Source of the DNA: Sphingomonas corticis
GTDB lineage: Bacteria; Pseudomonadota; Alphaproteobacteria; Sphingomonadales; Sphingomonadaceae
Assembly (NCBI RefSeq): GCF_012035195.1
Contig: NZ_JAAVJH010000007.1
Span: 62,001-126,000, forward strand
Length of the DNA: 64,000 nucleotides
Reading direction: 5' to 3'
Part shown: positions 1-6,983 of the stretch, piece by piece
How positions within the stretch are numbered: the first letter of the stretch is position 1
Layout of the letters: every line of letters starts with the position of its first letter
Notes under the pieces: model-generated
Told to the model about the DNA's origin: nothing
Databases searched by the model: none
The model's input: only the letters and a program-made list of their open reading frames with translations
Made by a program: the position numbers and the translations under genes

Positions 1-221
1 AGATGACCAGCGAGGACGAGCGGCTGCTGGACGAGATGTACAATCTGGCCCGCCGGCTGGAGGAGCGGGTGAACACGGTGGAGCGCATCGTCGCCGCCGA
101 CAATCCCGACTTCCGCCCCGGCATCGCCGACTACCGGCAGCAGCCCGACTATCGTCTCGAAGATCCGCAGGGCGCGCGGCGCCCCTACCTCGACCGCCCG
201 CTTTCCGACAGGAGGAACTGA
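1..221 (+). CDS. pspB: Phage shock protein B (PspB), 3' part only
   Basis: This is the C-terminal part of a PspB-like protein; the gene begins before the window. The visible residues (EDERLLDEMYNLARRLEERV, then a VERIVAADNPDFRP stretch) match the cytoplasmic coiled coil of PspB, whose N-terminal membrane helix would lie upstream. The methionine codon at 3 is probably internal. After the coiled coil comes a charged tail of about 35 residues that short enterobacterial PspB lacks. In the family, PspB with PspC senses envelope stress and recruits PspA. The stop codon overlaps the next start (TGATG at 219-223), so it is translationally coupled to pspC, which supports the name. Confidence 0.8.
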   Translation, partial: MTSEDERLLDEMYNLARRLEERVNTVERIVAADNPDFRPGIADYRQQPDYRLEDPQGARRPYLDRPLSDRRN

Positions 222-601
222 TGTCCGGCAGCCGTACCAAGTTCTACCTCGACAAGCAGAACGCCAAGTGGAAGGGCGTCTGCGCCGGAATCGCCGACTA
301 TACCGGGATCGAAGTCATCTGGGTTCGCATCGCGATGATCCTGCTGACGCTGGCCGGCGGGTTCCCGTGGACGCTGGTCGCCTATGCGCTGATCGCCTGG
401 ATGGCGGAAGCCAAGCCGATCGACCTGTACCAGGACCGCGAGGACCAGAAGTTCTGGCAGGGCGTGCGCTCCAACCCGACGCGCTCCACCGCCGAGGTGC
501 GCAGCAAGTTCCGCGAGCTGGACCGTCGCCTCGCCGACATCGAGCTGCACTATACGAGCCGCAACACCGCGCTCGCCAACGAGATCGAGAGCCTGCGCTG
601 A
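221..601 (+). CDS. pspC: Phage shock protein C (PspC-domain membrane protein)
   Basis: A 126-residue protein with a PspC domain near its N-terminus: KWKGVCAGIADYTGIEVIWV followed by a hydrophobic helix (about residues 33-60, RIAMILLTLAGGFPWTLVAY). This is the arrangement of PspC, the inner-membrane partner of PspB in the envelope-stress response. The C-terminal half is charged and probably coiled coil (VRSKFRELDRRLADIELHYT) and ends in NEIESLR, a motif echoed by the small proteins downstream (EIDALR, EIESLR). The ATG overlaps the pspB stop and is preceded by AGGAGG (210-215). No pspA or pspF is visible; they may lie upstream of the window. Confidence 0.9.
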   Translation: MSGSRTKFYLDKQNAKWKGVCAGIADYTGIEVIWVRIAMILLTLAGGFPWTLVAYALIAWMAEAKPIDLYQDREDQKFWQGVRSNPTRSTAEVRSKFRELDRRLADIELHYTSRNTALANEIESLR

Positions 602-634
602 GCGGCGCAGTCGGTCGGAACGCAAGCACCATGC

Positions 635-700
635 TCCGTTCGGGCCGAGCGAAGTCGAAGCCTAAGCACCTGCCCTTCGACTTCGCTCAGGGCGAACGGA
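635..700. repeat. Intergenic inverted repeat (REP-like)
   Basis: Two 26-nt arms (635-660 and 675-700) are inverted copies with two mismatches and a 14-nt loop. The core GAGCGAAGTCGAAG is of a kind seen repeatedly between genes in sphingomonad genomes. It fills most of the 602-724 gap between pspC and the next small gene. It could act as a transcript-stabilising hairpin or weak terminator. Confidence 0.75.
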
Positions 701-724
701 GGTCGGAAGAAAGGGTCACTACCG

Positions 725-1015
725 ATGCACGGTCCCAATTTCGTGATCGCGATCATCGCCATCTGCATGACCGCATGGATCATCAACAACTTCATCCGCG
801 CCCGGCACGGCTATCCGATCAGCGACGATTGGGGCCGCAACCTGAAGAAGGACGATGCGGAGCACGACCGCCACGTCCGGCTGCTGTCCAGCGAGAACGA
901 GCGGCTGTCCGGCCAGGTCAGCCGCCTGGAGGAGCGGATCGCGGTGCTGGAGCGGATCGCCACCGATCCCGCCACGCGCACTGCCCGAGAGATCGACGCG
1001 CTGCGCGATCGCTGA
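725..1015 (+). CDS. Small membrane-anchored coiled-coil protein, PspB-like
   Basis: A 96-residue protein with an N-terminal membrane helix (about residues 5-24, FVIAIIAICMTAWIINNFI), then RARHGYPISDDWGRNLKKDD, a heptad-rich coiled coil (LSSENERLSGQVSRLEERIA, VLERIATDP) and the terminal motif AREIDALRDR. The helix-plus-coiled-coil plan and the LEERIAVLERI segment resemble PspB. It is the first of five consecutive proteins of this plan, and its nearest relative in the array is the next gene (shared HGYP/NGYP and D/NSWG motifs). Function is inferred only: membrane or envelope stress, from position behind pspBC. Confidence 0.7.
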   Translation: MHGPNFVIAIIAICMTAWIINNFIRARHGYPISDDWGRNLKKDDAEHDRHVRLLSSENERLSGQVSRLEERIAVLERIATDPATRTAREIDALRDR

Positions 1016-1041
1016 CGAAAAGAAAAAAGGGGAGCAACGAC

Positions 1042-1368
1042 ATGGAACCCGGCGTCTTCGAACTTCTCCGCTTCATCCTGCCGATCGCCGCGCTGATCGT
1101 GGCGATGGGCGTGGGCGGATCGGTGTTCAGCACCTGGCTGCGCATCCGCAACGGCTACCCGCTGGAGAACAGCTGGGGCAAGGCGATCCACCCGCAGCGC
1201 AACGAGGAGCAGGCGCAGCGCATCACGCTGCTGAGCCAGGAGAATGCGCAGCTCCGCGCGGAGCTCGGCTCGGTCAAGGACCGGCTGCAGAACGTGGAGC
1301 GGATCGTCACCGACGGCTCGTTGCGCCTCAGCCACGAGATCGACGCGTTGCGCGGCCCGGCGAACTGA
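1042..1368 (+). CDS. Small membrane-anchored coiled-coil protein, PspB-like
   Basis: A 108-residue protein starting at ATG 1042, preceded by a purine-rich AAAAAAGGGGAGCAACGAC. Residues about 6-32 form a hydrophobic helix (LLRFILPIAALIVAMGVGGS). Then come WLRIRNGYPLENSWGKAIHP, a coiled coil (LLSQENAQLRAELGSVKDRL, QNVERIVTDG) and the ending HEIDALRGPAN. The order of elements matches the gene before it, so the two look like tandem paralogues. A longer open frame upstream in the same phase overlaps pspC and the previous gene and was not used. No enzymatic motif is present; it is probably an inner-membrane adaptor or stress-response partner. Confidence 0.7.
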   Translation: MEPGVFELLRFILPIAALIVAMGVGGSVFSTWLRIRNGYPLENSWGKAIHPQRNEEQAQRITLLSQENAQLRAELGSVKDRLQNVERIVTDGSLRLSHEIDALRGPAN

Positions 1369-1380
1369 GGAGCACCAACG

Positions 1381-1677
1381 ATGGAAAAGTCCACCTTCCT
1401 GCTGTTCTTCATGATCGTCGTGGGCCTGCCGGTGATCCTCGGCGTCGGCGGCGACATGTTCAAGCGCTGGCTCAAGCACAAGGAACGGATGGCCGAGGCC
1501 CTGAACGCCCAGACGGCGGAGAAGGCGGCGCAATATGCCGCGCATACCGAGCGGCTGGAGCAGCGGGTGCGCGTGCTGGAGCGGATCGCGACCGACAAGG
1601 GCGTGGCGCTGGCGGACGAGATCGAGAGCCTGCGCACCCTCCCCGCGGATAACGCGGCCACCCGGCCGCTCAACTGA
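1381..1677 (+). CDS. Small membrane-anchored coiled-coil protein, PspB-like
   Basis: A 98-residue protein. The N-terminal helix covers about residues 5-24 (TFLLFFMIVVGLPVILGVGG), followed by a basic stretch (FKRWLKHKERMAEAL), a long coiled coil (TAEKAAQYAAHTERLEQRVR, VLERIATDKG) and DEIESLRTLP, the same closing motif as PspC here. It starts 12 nt after the previous gene, with GAGGAG at 1367-1372 as ribosome site. It belongs to the five-gene array behind pspBC. Role unknown; the architecture and VLERIATD repeat point to a PspB-type membrane stress component. Confidence 0.7.
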   Translation: MEKSTFLLFFMIVVGLPVILGVGGDMFKRWLKHKERMAEALNAQTAEKAAQYAAHTERLEQRVRVLERIATDKGVALADEIESLRTLPADNAATRPLN

Positions 1678-1700
1678 CGCCTTCGACAGGAGTAATCGAC

Positions 1701-1958
1701 GTGCCGTGGTCCGTAGCCTTCATGGTGGTCATGATCGTGATGATCGTCACGATCGGGCGGGTAAGCCGCGAGAAGCATCGCGCGATCGGGCGCGCCGGCC
1801 ATCCGCCCCAACCCGTCTTCGGCGCCGACAACCCGGCGCAGGGCGAGGAGATCAAGCAGCTGCGCGAGCGCATCCAGGTGCTCGAGCGCGTCATCACCGA
1901 CCAACACGGCGGCAGCGCCGATCTGGAACGCCAGATCGAGCGGCTGCGCGACCGCTGA
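1701..1958 (+). CDS. Small membrane-anchored coiled-coil protein, PspB-like
   Basis: An 85-residue protein starting with GTG at 1701; AGGAG at 1688-1692 sits at proper distance. A short methionine- and valine-rich helix (residues 3-18, WSVAFMVVMIVMIVTI) is followed by a basic segment, a linker with proline, and a coiled coil (EIKQLRERIQVLERVITD, then LERQIERLRDR). The VLERVITD stretch aligns with VLERIATD in the neighbours and with the PspB coiled coil. It is the fourth of the five tandem small proteins. No other family resemblance is seen. Confidence 0.65.
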   Translation: MPWSVAFMVVMIVMIVTIGRVSREKHRAIGRAGHPPQPVFGADNPAQGEEIKQLRERIQVLERVITDQHGGSADLERQIERLRDR

Positions 1959-1981
1959 CCCCGACGACAGGAGGCGATCCG

Positions 1982-2227
1982 ATGTCCGATCCGAACGTCT
2001 ATCTCACCACCGCGGTCGCGGCGCTCGCGGGTCTGGCGATGCTCACCTTCGCCGCGTTGAACGGCTGGCGCGGATGGCTTCAGCTCAAGCAGCAGCAGTT
2101 GCGGCTGGAAGGCGACCTGCACCACGCCGCCCCCGTCGCGCCCTCCGCCAGCGCGCGGATCGAGATCGCCGACCTGAAGGAGCGCATCCGCAAGCTGGAG
2201 GCGATCGCCAGCGGGGTGGACCTGTAG
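1982..2227 (+). CDS. Small membrane-anchored coiled-coil protein, PspB-like
   Basis: An 81-residue protein starting at ATG 1982, with ACAGGAGG just upstream (1966-1973). It has a hydrophobic helix at about residues 9-28 (TAVAALAGLAMLTFAALNGW), a glutamine-rich stretch (LQLKQQQLRLEG), a linker, and a short coiled coil ending EIADLKERIRKLEAIASGVD, which is PspB-like (compare ERIQALESIL in PspB). It is the last member of the array. A longer frame upstream in this phase overlaps other genes and is a shadow. Function unknown beyond its likely membrane and stress role. Confidence 0.65.
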   Translation: MSDPNVYLTTAVAALAGLAMLTFAALNGWRGWLQLKQQQLRLEGDLHHAAPVAPSASARIEIADLKERIRKLEAIASGVDL

Positions 2228-2233
2228 GCGAGA

Positions 2234-2328
2234 CGTCACTCCGGGCCTGTCCCCGGGCCCACCGAGCCGCGCGTTCGCGGGCATTGCTCCAGCAGGTCGG
2301 TGGATGCCGGGACGAGCCCGGCATGACG
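2234..2328. repeat. Intergenic inverted repeat (REP-like)
   Basis: Two imperfect inverted arms, 2234-2263 and 2299-2328, each about 30 nt, are built on the core CCGGGCTCGTCCCGGCATCC. This motif is common between genes in sphingomonads. The element occupies most of the 2228-2384 gap between the PspB-like array and sufE and may separate the two transcription units. Confidence 0.65.
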
Positions 2329-2384
2329 AGGCAGGAAGTGGTGACGCTGGAGCCTCACCCTGCCCTCTGCTACCGCCCGCGGTC

Positions 2385-2789
2385 ATGACGACCCTGGCCG
2401 ACATCCGCGACGAATACGAGTTCCTCGAAGGCGACGACCGCTATCGCCTCCTCGTCGATCTAGGCCGCGGGCTGGAGCCGATGCCGGAGGCGCTGAAGAC
2501 CGAGGCGACGCTGGTGCGCGGGTGCTCCGCGTCGGTGTGGGTGTATCCGACGATCCGCGACGACGGACGGCTCCACTTCCTCGCGGACAGCAATGCGCAC
2601 ATCACGAAGGGCATCATCGCGCTGGTGCTGCTGACCGTGCAGGACCGCACCGCCGCGCAGATCCTGGCGACCGATGTCGAGGCGGAACTCGCACCGTTCG
2701 CGCTGAAGGCGCAGCTCAGCTCCAATCGGACGCAGGGCATCCCCAACATGATCGCGCTGATCCGCGAAACGGCGGCGCGCTACGCCTGA
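2385..2789 (+). CDS. sufE: SufE family cysteine desulfurase sulfur acceptor
   Basis: A 134-residue protein of the SufE/CsdE family, which takes persulfide sulfur from the cysteine desulfurase SufS and passes it to the Fe-S scaffold. The family's sulfur-accepting cysteine is seen in LVRGCSASVWV (Cys47), and other SufE features follow: LEPMPEALKTEATLVRGC, an NAHITKGIIALVL stretch and the C-terminal LSSNRTQGIPNMIALIRETA. Length is normal. The start at ATG 2385 gives MTTLADIRDEYEFLEGDDRY; an earlier in-frame ATG at 2304 falls in the repeat and was rejected. The rest of the suf cluster is not in the window. It is convergent with the ferredoxin gene, whose stop begins at the next base. Confidence 0.93.
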   Translation: MTTLADIRDEYEFLEGDDRYRLLVDLGRGLEPMPEALKTEATLVRGCSASVWVYPTIRDDGRLHFLADSNAHITKGIIALVLLTVQDRTAAQILATDVEAELAPFALKAQLSSNRTQGIPNMIALIRETAARYA

Positions 2790-3119
2790 TTACGTCACGC
2801 CGGGATCGACGCGGCGTGACGAGAGGGAGCGCAGCGTCTCCGCCACCGCCTCGACGTTCGCGCCGGGCCGTACCAGACGCCAGCGTCCCGGCACCCTGGT
2901 GTCGACCAGCACCACCGCGTCGCGCGGACAGATGCCGAGGCAGCGGGTCTCGACCACGCCGATCGCAGCCTTGCGCCCCTTGCCGAAGCCAGGCTGGTCG
3001 CGCAGCGCCTTGGCCAGCGCGCGCTTGCCCTTCGCGCCGAAGCCGCCGTCGACCTTCTTCGAACATTTGCCGCAGACCAGCACCGCGCCCGACCATCGCG
3101 CCGCGACCGCATCCTTCAC
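2790..3119 (-). CDS. (2Fe-2S) ferredoxin domain protein, thioredoxin-like type
   Basis: A 109-residue protein of the small (2Fe-2S) ferredoxin group with a thioredoxin-like fold (COG3411 type). Four cysteines in the expected pattern are visible: VCGKC (Cys16 and Cys19) and RCLGIC (Cys60 and Cys64), the latter followed by PRDAVVLVD. The start is GTG at 3119, chosen because it overlaps the stop of the upstream J-domain gene by 4 nt (GTGA), indicating translational coupling. It probably carries electrons, but no redox partner is encoded next to it. Its proximity to sufE fits an Fe-S protein but does not prove a functional link. Confidence 0.75.
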   Translation of the reverse strand: MKDAVAARWSGAVLVCGKCSKKVDGGFGAKGKRALAKALRDQPGFGKGRKAAIGVVETRCLGICPRDAVVLVDTRVPGRWRLVRPGANVEAVAETLRSLSSRRVDPGVT

Positions 3120-3667
3120 GCCGGATCGCTCCGCGGCTTCCACTGCCGCGCATCCTCGGCGGTGCGGATCACGTCCCACGCCGCCTGGATCGCGCGGAAA
3201 CGGTCCGCCGCGGCGGCGTCGCCGGGGCGCACGTCGGGATGGTTCGCCTTGGCAAGGCGGCGCCACGCGATCTTCGCCTCGTCGAAGGTCGCGTCCGCCT
3301 CCAGCTCCAGCACCTCCAGCGCGCGCATCTCGTCCCGGCTGCGCGTACCGTCTCCGGGGCCCGCCCACGCCTGGTGACGCGACTGCGTGAAGCCCGACGC
3401 GTCGCGCCGCTCGTCCGCCTCGCGCTCCGCCGCCTCTTCCGCGGACAGGCCTTCGAAGTAGTTCCAGCCGCGGTTGTACTCGGCGGCGTGCGCCTGGCAG
3501 AAGTACCAGCGGTCGGGCGAGTTTGGCGACTTGGGCGCGGGACAGTCCCCGCGCTCGGTACAGCCGTGACGGTCGCACAGCCGCACCTTCACCGCCTCGC
3601 GCTCGGCGCCGTATGCGCGCCAGCGGGGAAAGCCCCAGTCGTTGGATCGGGTGGGTCGATGCGCCAT
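3116..3667 (-). CDS. DnaJ-like J-domain protein
   Basis: A 183-residue protein starting MAHRPTRSNDWGFPRW. The N-terminal half contains a region with several Cys and His residues (LCDRHGCTERGDCPAP and WYFCQAHAAEYN). The C-terminal 60 residues form a J domain: ALEVLELEADATFDEAKIAW, then KANHPDVRPGD containing the HPD tripeptide that stimulates DnaK ATPase, then ADRFRAIQAAWDVI. Such alphaproteobacterial J proteins are Hsp70 co-chaperones of unknown client. It is the first gene of a two-gene unit with the ferredoxin. Upstream extensions in the same frame run toward rnpB and were rejected. Confidence 0.8.
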   Translation of the reverse strand: MAHRPTRSNDWGFPRWRAYGAEREAVKVRLCDRHGCTERGDCPAPKSPNSPDRWYFCQAHAAEYNRGWNYFEGLSAEEAAEREADERRDASGFTQSRHQAWAGPGDGTRSRDEMRALEVLELEADATFDEAKIAWRRLAKANHPDVRPGDAAAADRFRAIQAAWDVIRTAEDARQWKPRSDPA

Positions 3668-3704
3668 GTGCCCTGCACATAGGGAAGCGTTGCCGCGCTG
3701 CAAA

Positions 3705-3736
3705 CTCCCCCTCCCGCGCGCGGGGCGGAAGGGGAG
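3705..3736 (-). terminator. Likely rnpB terminator hairpin
   Basis: Reading the minus strand just past the RNase P RNA, CTCCCC (3731-3736) pairs with GGGGAG (3705-3710) around an inner GC-rich stem, and TTT follows. This is the placing and shape of a factor-independent terminator for rnpB, with a short T run. Confidence 0.5.
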
Positions 3737-3741
3737 CGGAT

Positions 3742-4118
3742 GCCGGAAGGCCTGTAAGCCGGGTTCTGTCCACCGGCGCGAAGGCCGGATGGGCGACCAT
3801 TCCTCTAGGCGCGCCGTTGCCGACGCGCTCAAGCGACCAACCCGGACGCCGGGTGGAAACACACCCATGCGGCGTCCCTATTCGGTCTTGCTCCCGGTGG
3901 GGTTTGCCGTGCCGCGACCGTTACCGGCCGCGCGGTGCGCTCTTGCCGCACCCTTTCACCCTTGCCTGGCCGAGGCCGTGGCGGTCTGCTCTCTGTGGCA
4001 CTTTCCCTAACCGCGGCGCGAGGCCGCGGCCGGCGGGCGTTACCCGCCACCGTCGTTTCGTGGAGCCCGGACTTTCCTCGGCGTGACGAATCACGACGCG
4101 GCCGCCCGGCCTTCCGGC
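3742..4118 (-). ncRNA. rnpB: RNase P RNA (rnpB), bacterial type A
   Basis: The minus strand carries the hallmark sequences of RNase P RNA, the catalytic RNA that removes 5' leaders from tRNA precursors. GAGGAAAGTCCGGGCTCC (complement of 4062-4079) near the 5' end is the conserved P3-P4 region. ACAGAACCCGGCTTAC (complement of 3754-3769) near the 3' end is the other half of the conserved core. The termini are set by P1: complement of 4108-4118 pairs with complement of 3742-3752 (GCCGGAAGGCC with GGCCTTCCGGC). The resulting length of about 377 nt is normal. The exact ends could differ by a few bases. Confidence 0.93.
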
Positions 4119-4160
4119 GAAGGCGGCTGTAGCGGGGAGCGGCGGCGAGCGGAAGGGCGG

Positions 4161-4496
4161 CTAGCGGATGCCGCGGCGGAGCGTCCGCGCGATCAGCCAC
4201 AGGTGGAGGAGCTGGATCGCCACGAACAGAACGCCGGTGGCGATCAGGGCGGGAAGCACGAGATCCTCCTGCTCCGGTCGCGGCGCGACGTTGGCGGCGA
4301 GCACGACCTGGCTTCCCAGCACGATGCCGGCGAGCGCCGGGCAGAACGCCAGCGCGACCGGGCGCGGAGCGCTCCACGTCACCTCGCCCGTGAACCACCA
4401 TTGCATGGGCAGCCGCGACTCGCCCGCGAGCCGGGCATTCGCGCGACAGGCAATGATGCCCATGATCGCGACGAAGACGGCGGCGACGACGGTCAT
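4161..4496 (-). CDS. Small integral membrane protein, hypothetical
   Basis: A 111-residue protein with about three hydrophobic segments: residues 1-18 (MTVVAAVFVAIMGIIACR), about 47-70 (VALAFCPALAGIVLGSQVVL) and about 80-103 (LVLPALIATGVLFVAIQLLH). The stretch LPMQWWFTGEVTWSAPR between helices 1 and 2 resembles the short P-x-H/Q-W-x-x-x-G-E loop of DUF1648-type membrane proteins (SdpI/YhdI relatives), but the match is weak. It is the distal gene of a minus-strand run that includes the amidase and EamA transporter. Function unknown. Confidence 0.6.
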   Translation of the reverse strand: MTVVAAVFVAIMGIIACRANARLAGESRLPMQWWFTGEVTWSAPRPVALAFCPALAGIVLGSQVVLAANVAPRPEQEDLVLPALIATGVLFVAIQLLHLWLIARTLRRGIR

Positions 4497-4505
4497 GGCC
4501 GCGAT

Positions 4506-5195
4506 CTAATCATCCCCCTGCGGTCGCGGCAAGAGCAGTGCCAGCAGGATCATTCGGCATTCCGCATCCATTTCGCCATCGATCATCTCGGGCCGGAAGC
4601 GCCGCTGAAAGGCCATAATCGCCGCCATCGGATCGGTCACGTCATAGCCGAACCGTTCCAGCGCCAGGCAGAAGGCCGCGTGTCCCCACATCGGATCCAT
4701 CAGGTTCTTCGTCGGCCGCGGCAGCGCGAGGCGCAGGCGGGCGAGGCGTTGCCAGGGGAACAGCTCGCCGGGGTCGCGCTTGCGCGCGGGCGCCACGTCG
4801 GAATGGCCGACGACGTTACCGCGCGTGATCTCGTGCCGGTCCTTCACCTCCGCCACCAGCCGCACGACGGCGTCGACCTGCGCGTCGGGAAACGGGCGAT
4901 AACCGTGCTCGTGGCCGGGATTCACGATCTCGATGCCGATGGACGCGCTGTTCACGTCCTCGCACTCGCGCCAGTGCGATCGGCCGGCGTGCCAGGCGCG
5001 CTTCTCCTCGTCGACCAGGCGATAGGTGGTGCCGTCCTCGTCGACGACATAGTGGCTCGACACCTCCGCCAGCGGATCGCGCAGCCGGTCGAGCGCGACC
5101 TGCGCGCTCTCCATGCCGGTATAGTGGAGCACGATCATCGTGACCGGCAGCGCGCGGTCGTTGAAATTGGGCGACGGCCAGTCGACGAACCTCAT
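4506..5195 (-). CDS. N-acetylmuramoyl-L-alanine amidase (AmiD/AmpD family)
   Basis: A 229-residue amidase_2 (PGRP-fold) enzyme that cuts the amide between MurNAc and the stem peptide. Motifs seen: MIVLHYTGMESA (first zinc histidine), SSHYVVDEDGTTYRLVDEEK, WHAGRS, NSASIGIEIVNPGH, and GHSDVAPARKRDPGELFPW (later zinc-ligand His and catalytic region). A C-terminal peptidoglycan-binding-like helix bundle follows (LERFGYDVTDPMAAIMAFQR and FRPEMIDGEMD), the domain order of AmiD. No signal peptide is visible, so it may act in the cytoplasm on recycled anhydro-muropeptides. Its ATG overlaps the EamA stop by 4 nt. Confidence 0.9.
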   Translation of the reverse strand: MRFVDWPSPNFNDRALPVTMIVLHYTGMESAQVALDRLRDPLAEVSSHYVVDEDGTTYRLVDEEKRAWHAGRSHWRECEDVNSASIGIEIVNPGHEHGYRPFPDAQVDAVVRLVAEVKDRHEITRGNVVGHSDVAPARKRDPGELFPWQRLARLRLALPRPTKNLMDPMWGHAAFCLALERFGYDVTDPMAAIMAFQRRFRPEMIDGEMDAECRMILLALLLPRPQGDD

Positions 5196-6100
5196 GCCGC
5201 CCGCCGCCCCGTGCCTTCCTGCGCCTTGGCCGTCCGTACCGTCACGATCGCCACCCCCAGCATCGCCACCGCGCCGCCCAGCAGCATGGGCCAGGTCGGC
5301 GGCGTGCCGAACCAATAGGCCGCGGCGAAGACGGATACCACCGGCGCCGCCAGCGTCAGCGGCGTCACCGTCGAGACCGGGTGCCGCTGCAGCAGCCACA
5401 CCATCGCCCCCTGCCCCATCACCGTGCTGCCGATCGCGGAGAAGGCGATGGGGCCGAGGACCGACACCGGCAGCCGCGGCAGCGCGGCCAGCCCATGCGG
5501 CTCGAACACCGCCGCCACCGCGCCCATCACCAGCGTTCCCATCAAACCGACCCAGGCGTAGATGGTCAGCACGGGCACGCCGATCAGCCGCCGCTGGATC
5601 AGCGAGCAGATCGCCCAGATGAAGCTCGCCACCGCCGTCAGCGCCAGTCCCGGCCCCTCGCGCGCGGCGGCGGGATCGAAGGCGAGCAGGCCGACGCCGA
5701 CGAAGGCGAGCAGGATGCCCATCATCCGCGGCCAGTGGATCCGCTCCCGCAGCACGACGATGGCGAGCAGCAGCGAGAAGGGCACGCCCAGCTGCCCGGC
5801 GATGGCCAGCGCACCGACATTGTCGGCGACGGCGAGGCTCAGGTTGATCGCGACGTAGAACAACCCGCCCGACAGGATGCCCAGCGCGATCAGCGCGCGC
5901 ATCCGTCCCGGCACGATGCGCAGCGCCGCGGCGCAGACGAGGAACACGACCAGCTGGCGCAGCAGCCCCGCGGTCATCGGCGGCATCGCCTCCACCGCGG
6001 TCTTCACGGCGATGATGTTGAACCCCCACAACAGGTTCATCGCCAGCACGACCGCCAGGTCGCGCGCGCCGAAGGCGTGGGTGGGAGGGCGGTGGCTCAC
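5192..6100 (-). CDS. EamA/DMT-superfamily transporter
   Basis: A 302-residue inner-membrane protein with about ten hydrophobic helices and the two EamA repeats. Repeat 1 begins LAVVLAMNLLWGFNIIAVKT and repeat 2 begins GLALTAVASFIWAICSLIQR. The family (RhaT/YdcZ/EamA) exports metabolites such as amino acids; the substrate here cannot be told. The last residues (TAKAQEGTGRRAA) are basic and cytoplasmic. It is co-directional and 4-nt overlapped with the amidase, suggesting one operon, and starts 19 nt after cheR, so it may be read through from the che operon. Confidence 0.88.
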   Translation of the reverse strand: MSHRPPTHAFGARDLAVVLAMNLLWGFNIIAVKTAVEAMPPMTAGLLRQLVVFLVCAAALRIVPGRMRALIALGILSGGLFYVAINLSLAVADNVGALAIAGQLGVPFSLLLAIVVLRERIHWPRMMGILLAFVGVGLLAFDPAAAREGPGLALTAVASFIWAICSLIQRRLIGVPVLTIYAWVGLMGTLVMGAVAAVFEPHGLAALPRLPVSVLGPIAFSAIGSTVMGQGAMVWLLQRHPVSTVTPLTLAAPVVSVFAAAYWFGTPPTWPMLLGGAVAMLGVAIVTVRTAKAQEGTGRRAA

Positions 6101-6119
6101 GCCTTCCCCGTTGGGGTGC

Positions 6120-6983
6120 TCAGGCGCGGCTGTAAACCCGTCGCGACGCGGCGGCGGCGCGGTCGACCCGCTCGTAGAAGCCGCGCGCGCGCATGCTGGG
6201 GACGAGGAGGTCCGACTGGCCGATCACTGTCTCCCCCGCGCCGAGGAGGAGCAGGCCGTCGGGCCGCAGCGCCTTGGCGAGCCGCGCCAGCACCTGCTCG
6301 CGCAGGTCGGGCGCGAGATAGAACAGGACGTTGCGGCACAGGATCAGGTCGAACCCGCCCCCCGGCATCGGGTCGGCGACCAGATTGTGGCGGTACCAGG
6401 CGATGGCGTCGGTCAGCTCGGTCGCCACGGTCCAGCGGTCGCCCTCCCCGGCGAACCAGCGCATCAGGCGGCGGATTGGCAGGCCGCGCTGCACCTCGAA
6501 CTGCGAGTAGACGCCGGCGCGCGCGCGGGCGATGGCGCCGGCCGACACGTCGGTGGCGGTGATCTCCGGCATCGGCCCGCCCGCCTCGGCGAACAGCATG
6601 GCGAGCGACAGCGGCTCCTGCCCGGTGGCGCAGGCCGCGCTCCAGATGCGCGGGCGCCGCCCCGCGGTGGCGAGGCGCACCGCCTCCACCGCGCCCTCGA
6701 TCACCCCCGCGTCGCGGAAGAAGGAGGTTTCCTGGTTCAGCAGCGCGTCGACCACCCGTTCCTCCAGCATGGTATCGCGCGTCTCCGTCAGTCGTGCGGC
6801 CAATTCGTCGGCGTGCGACAGCCCCATCCGCGCGAGCAGCGGGCGAATGGCGGTGTCGACGCGCCAGGCGCGATCCGCCGCCAGCCGCTGACCCGTGCGC
6901 GCCTCCAGCAGCCGCGCGAACGCCTGTCCGGCGCGATCCGGTCGGGCGCCGGGACGCGGCGGCAGGTGCATTGGCGCGCTCAC
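6120..6983 (-). CDS. cheR: Chemotaxis protein methyltransferase CheR
   Basis: A 287-residue enzyme that methylates glutamates on chemoreceptors with S-adenosylmethionine. An N-terminal helical domain (RLAADRAWRVDTAIRPLLAR) is followed by NQETSFFRD, the SAM-binding loop WSAACATGQEPLSLAML, the acidic ITATDVSAGAIARAR and DLILCRNVLFYL. The start is taken as GTG 6983, which overlaps the cheB stop (GTGA); an in-frame ATG at 6971 is the alternative. It is the last gene of the chemotaxis operon. No methyl-accepting receptor gene lies in the window, so its substrate is encoded elsewhere. Confidence 0.92.
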   Translation of the reverse strand: MSAPMHLPPRPGARPDRAGQAFARLLEARTGQRLAADRAWRVDTAIRPLLARMGLSHADELAARLTETRDTMLEERVVDALLNQETSFFRDAGVIEGAVEAVRLATAGRRPRIWSAACATGQEPLSLAMLFAEAGGPMPEITATDVSAGAIARARAGVYSQFEVQRGLPIRRLMRWFAGEGDRWTVATELTDAIAWYRHNLVADPMPGGGFDLILCRNVLFYLAPDLREQVLARLAKALRPDGLLLLGAGETVIGQSDLLVPSMRARGFYERVDRAAAASRRVYSRA

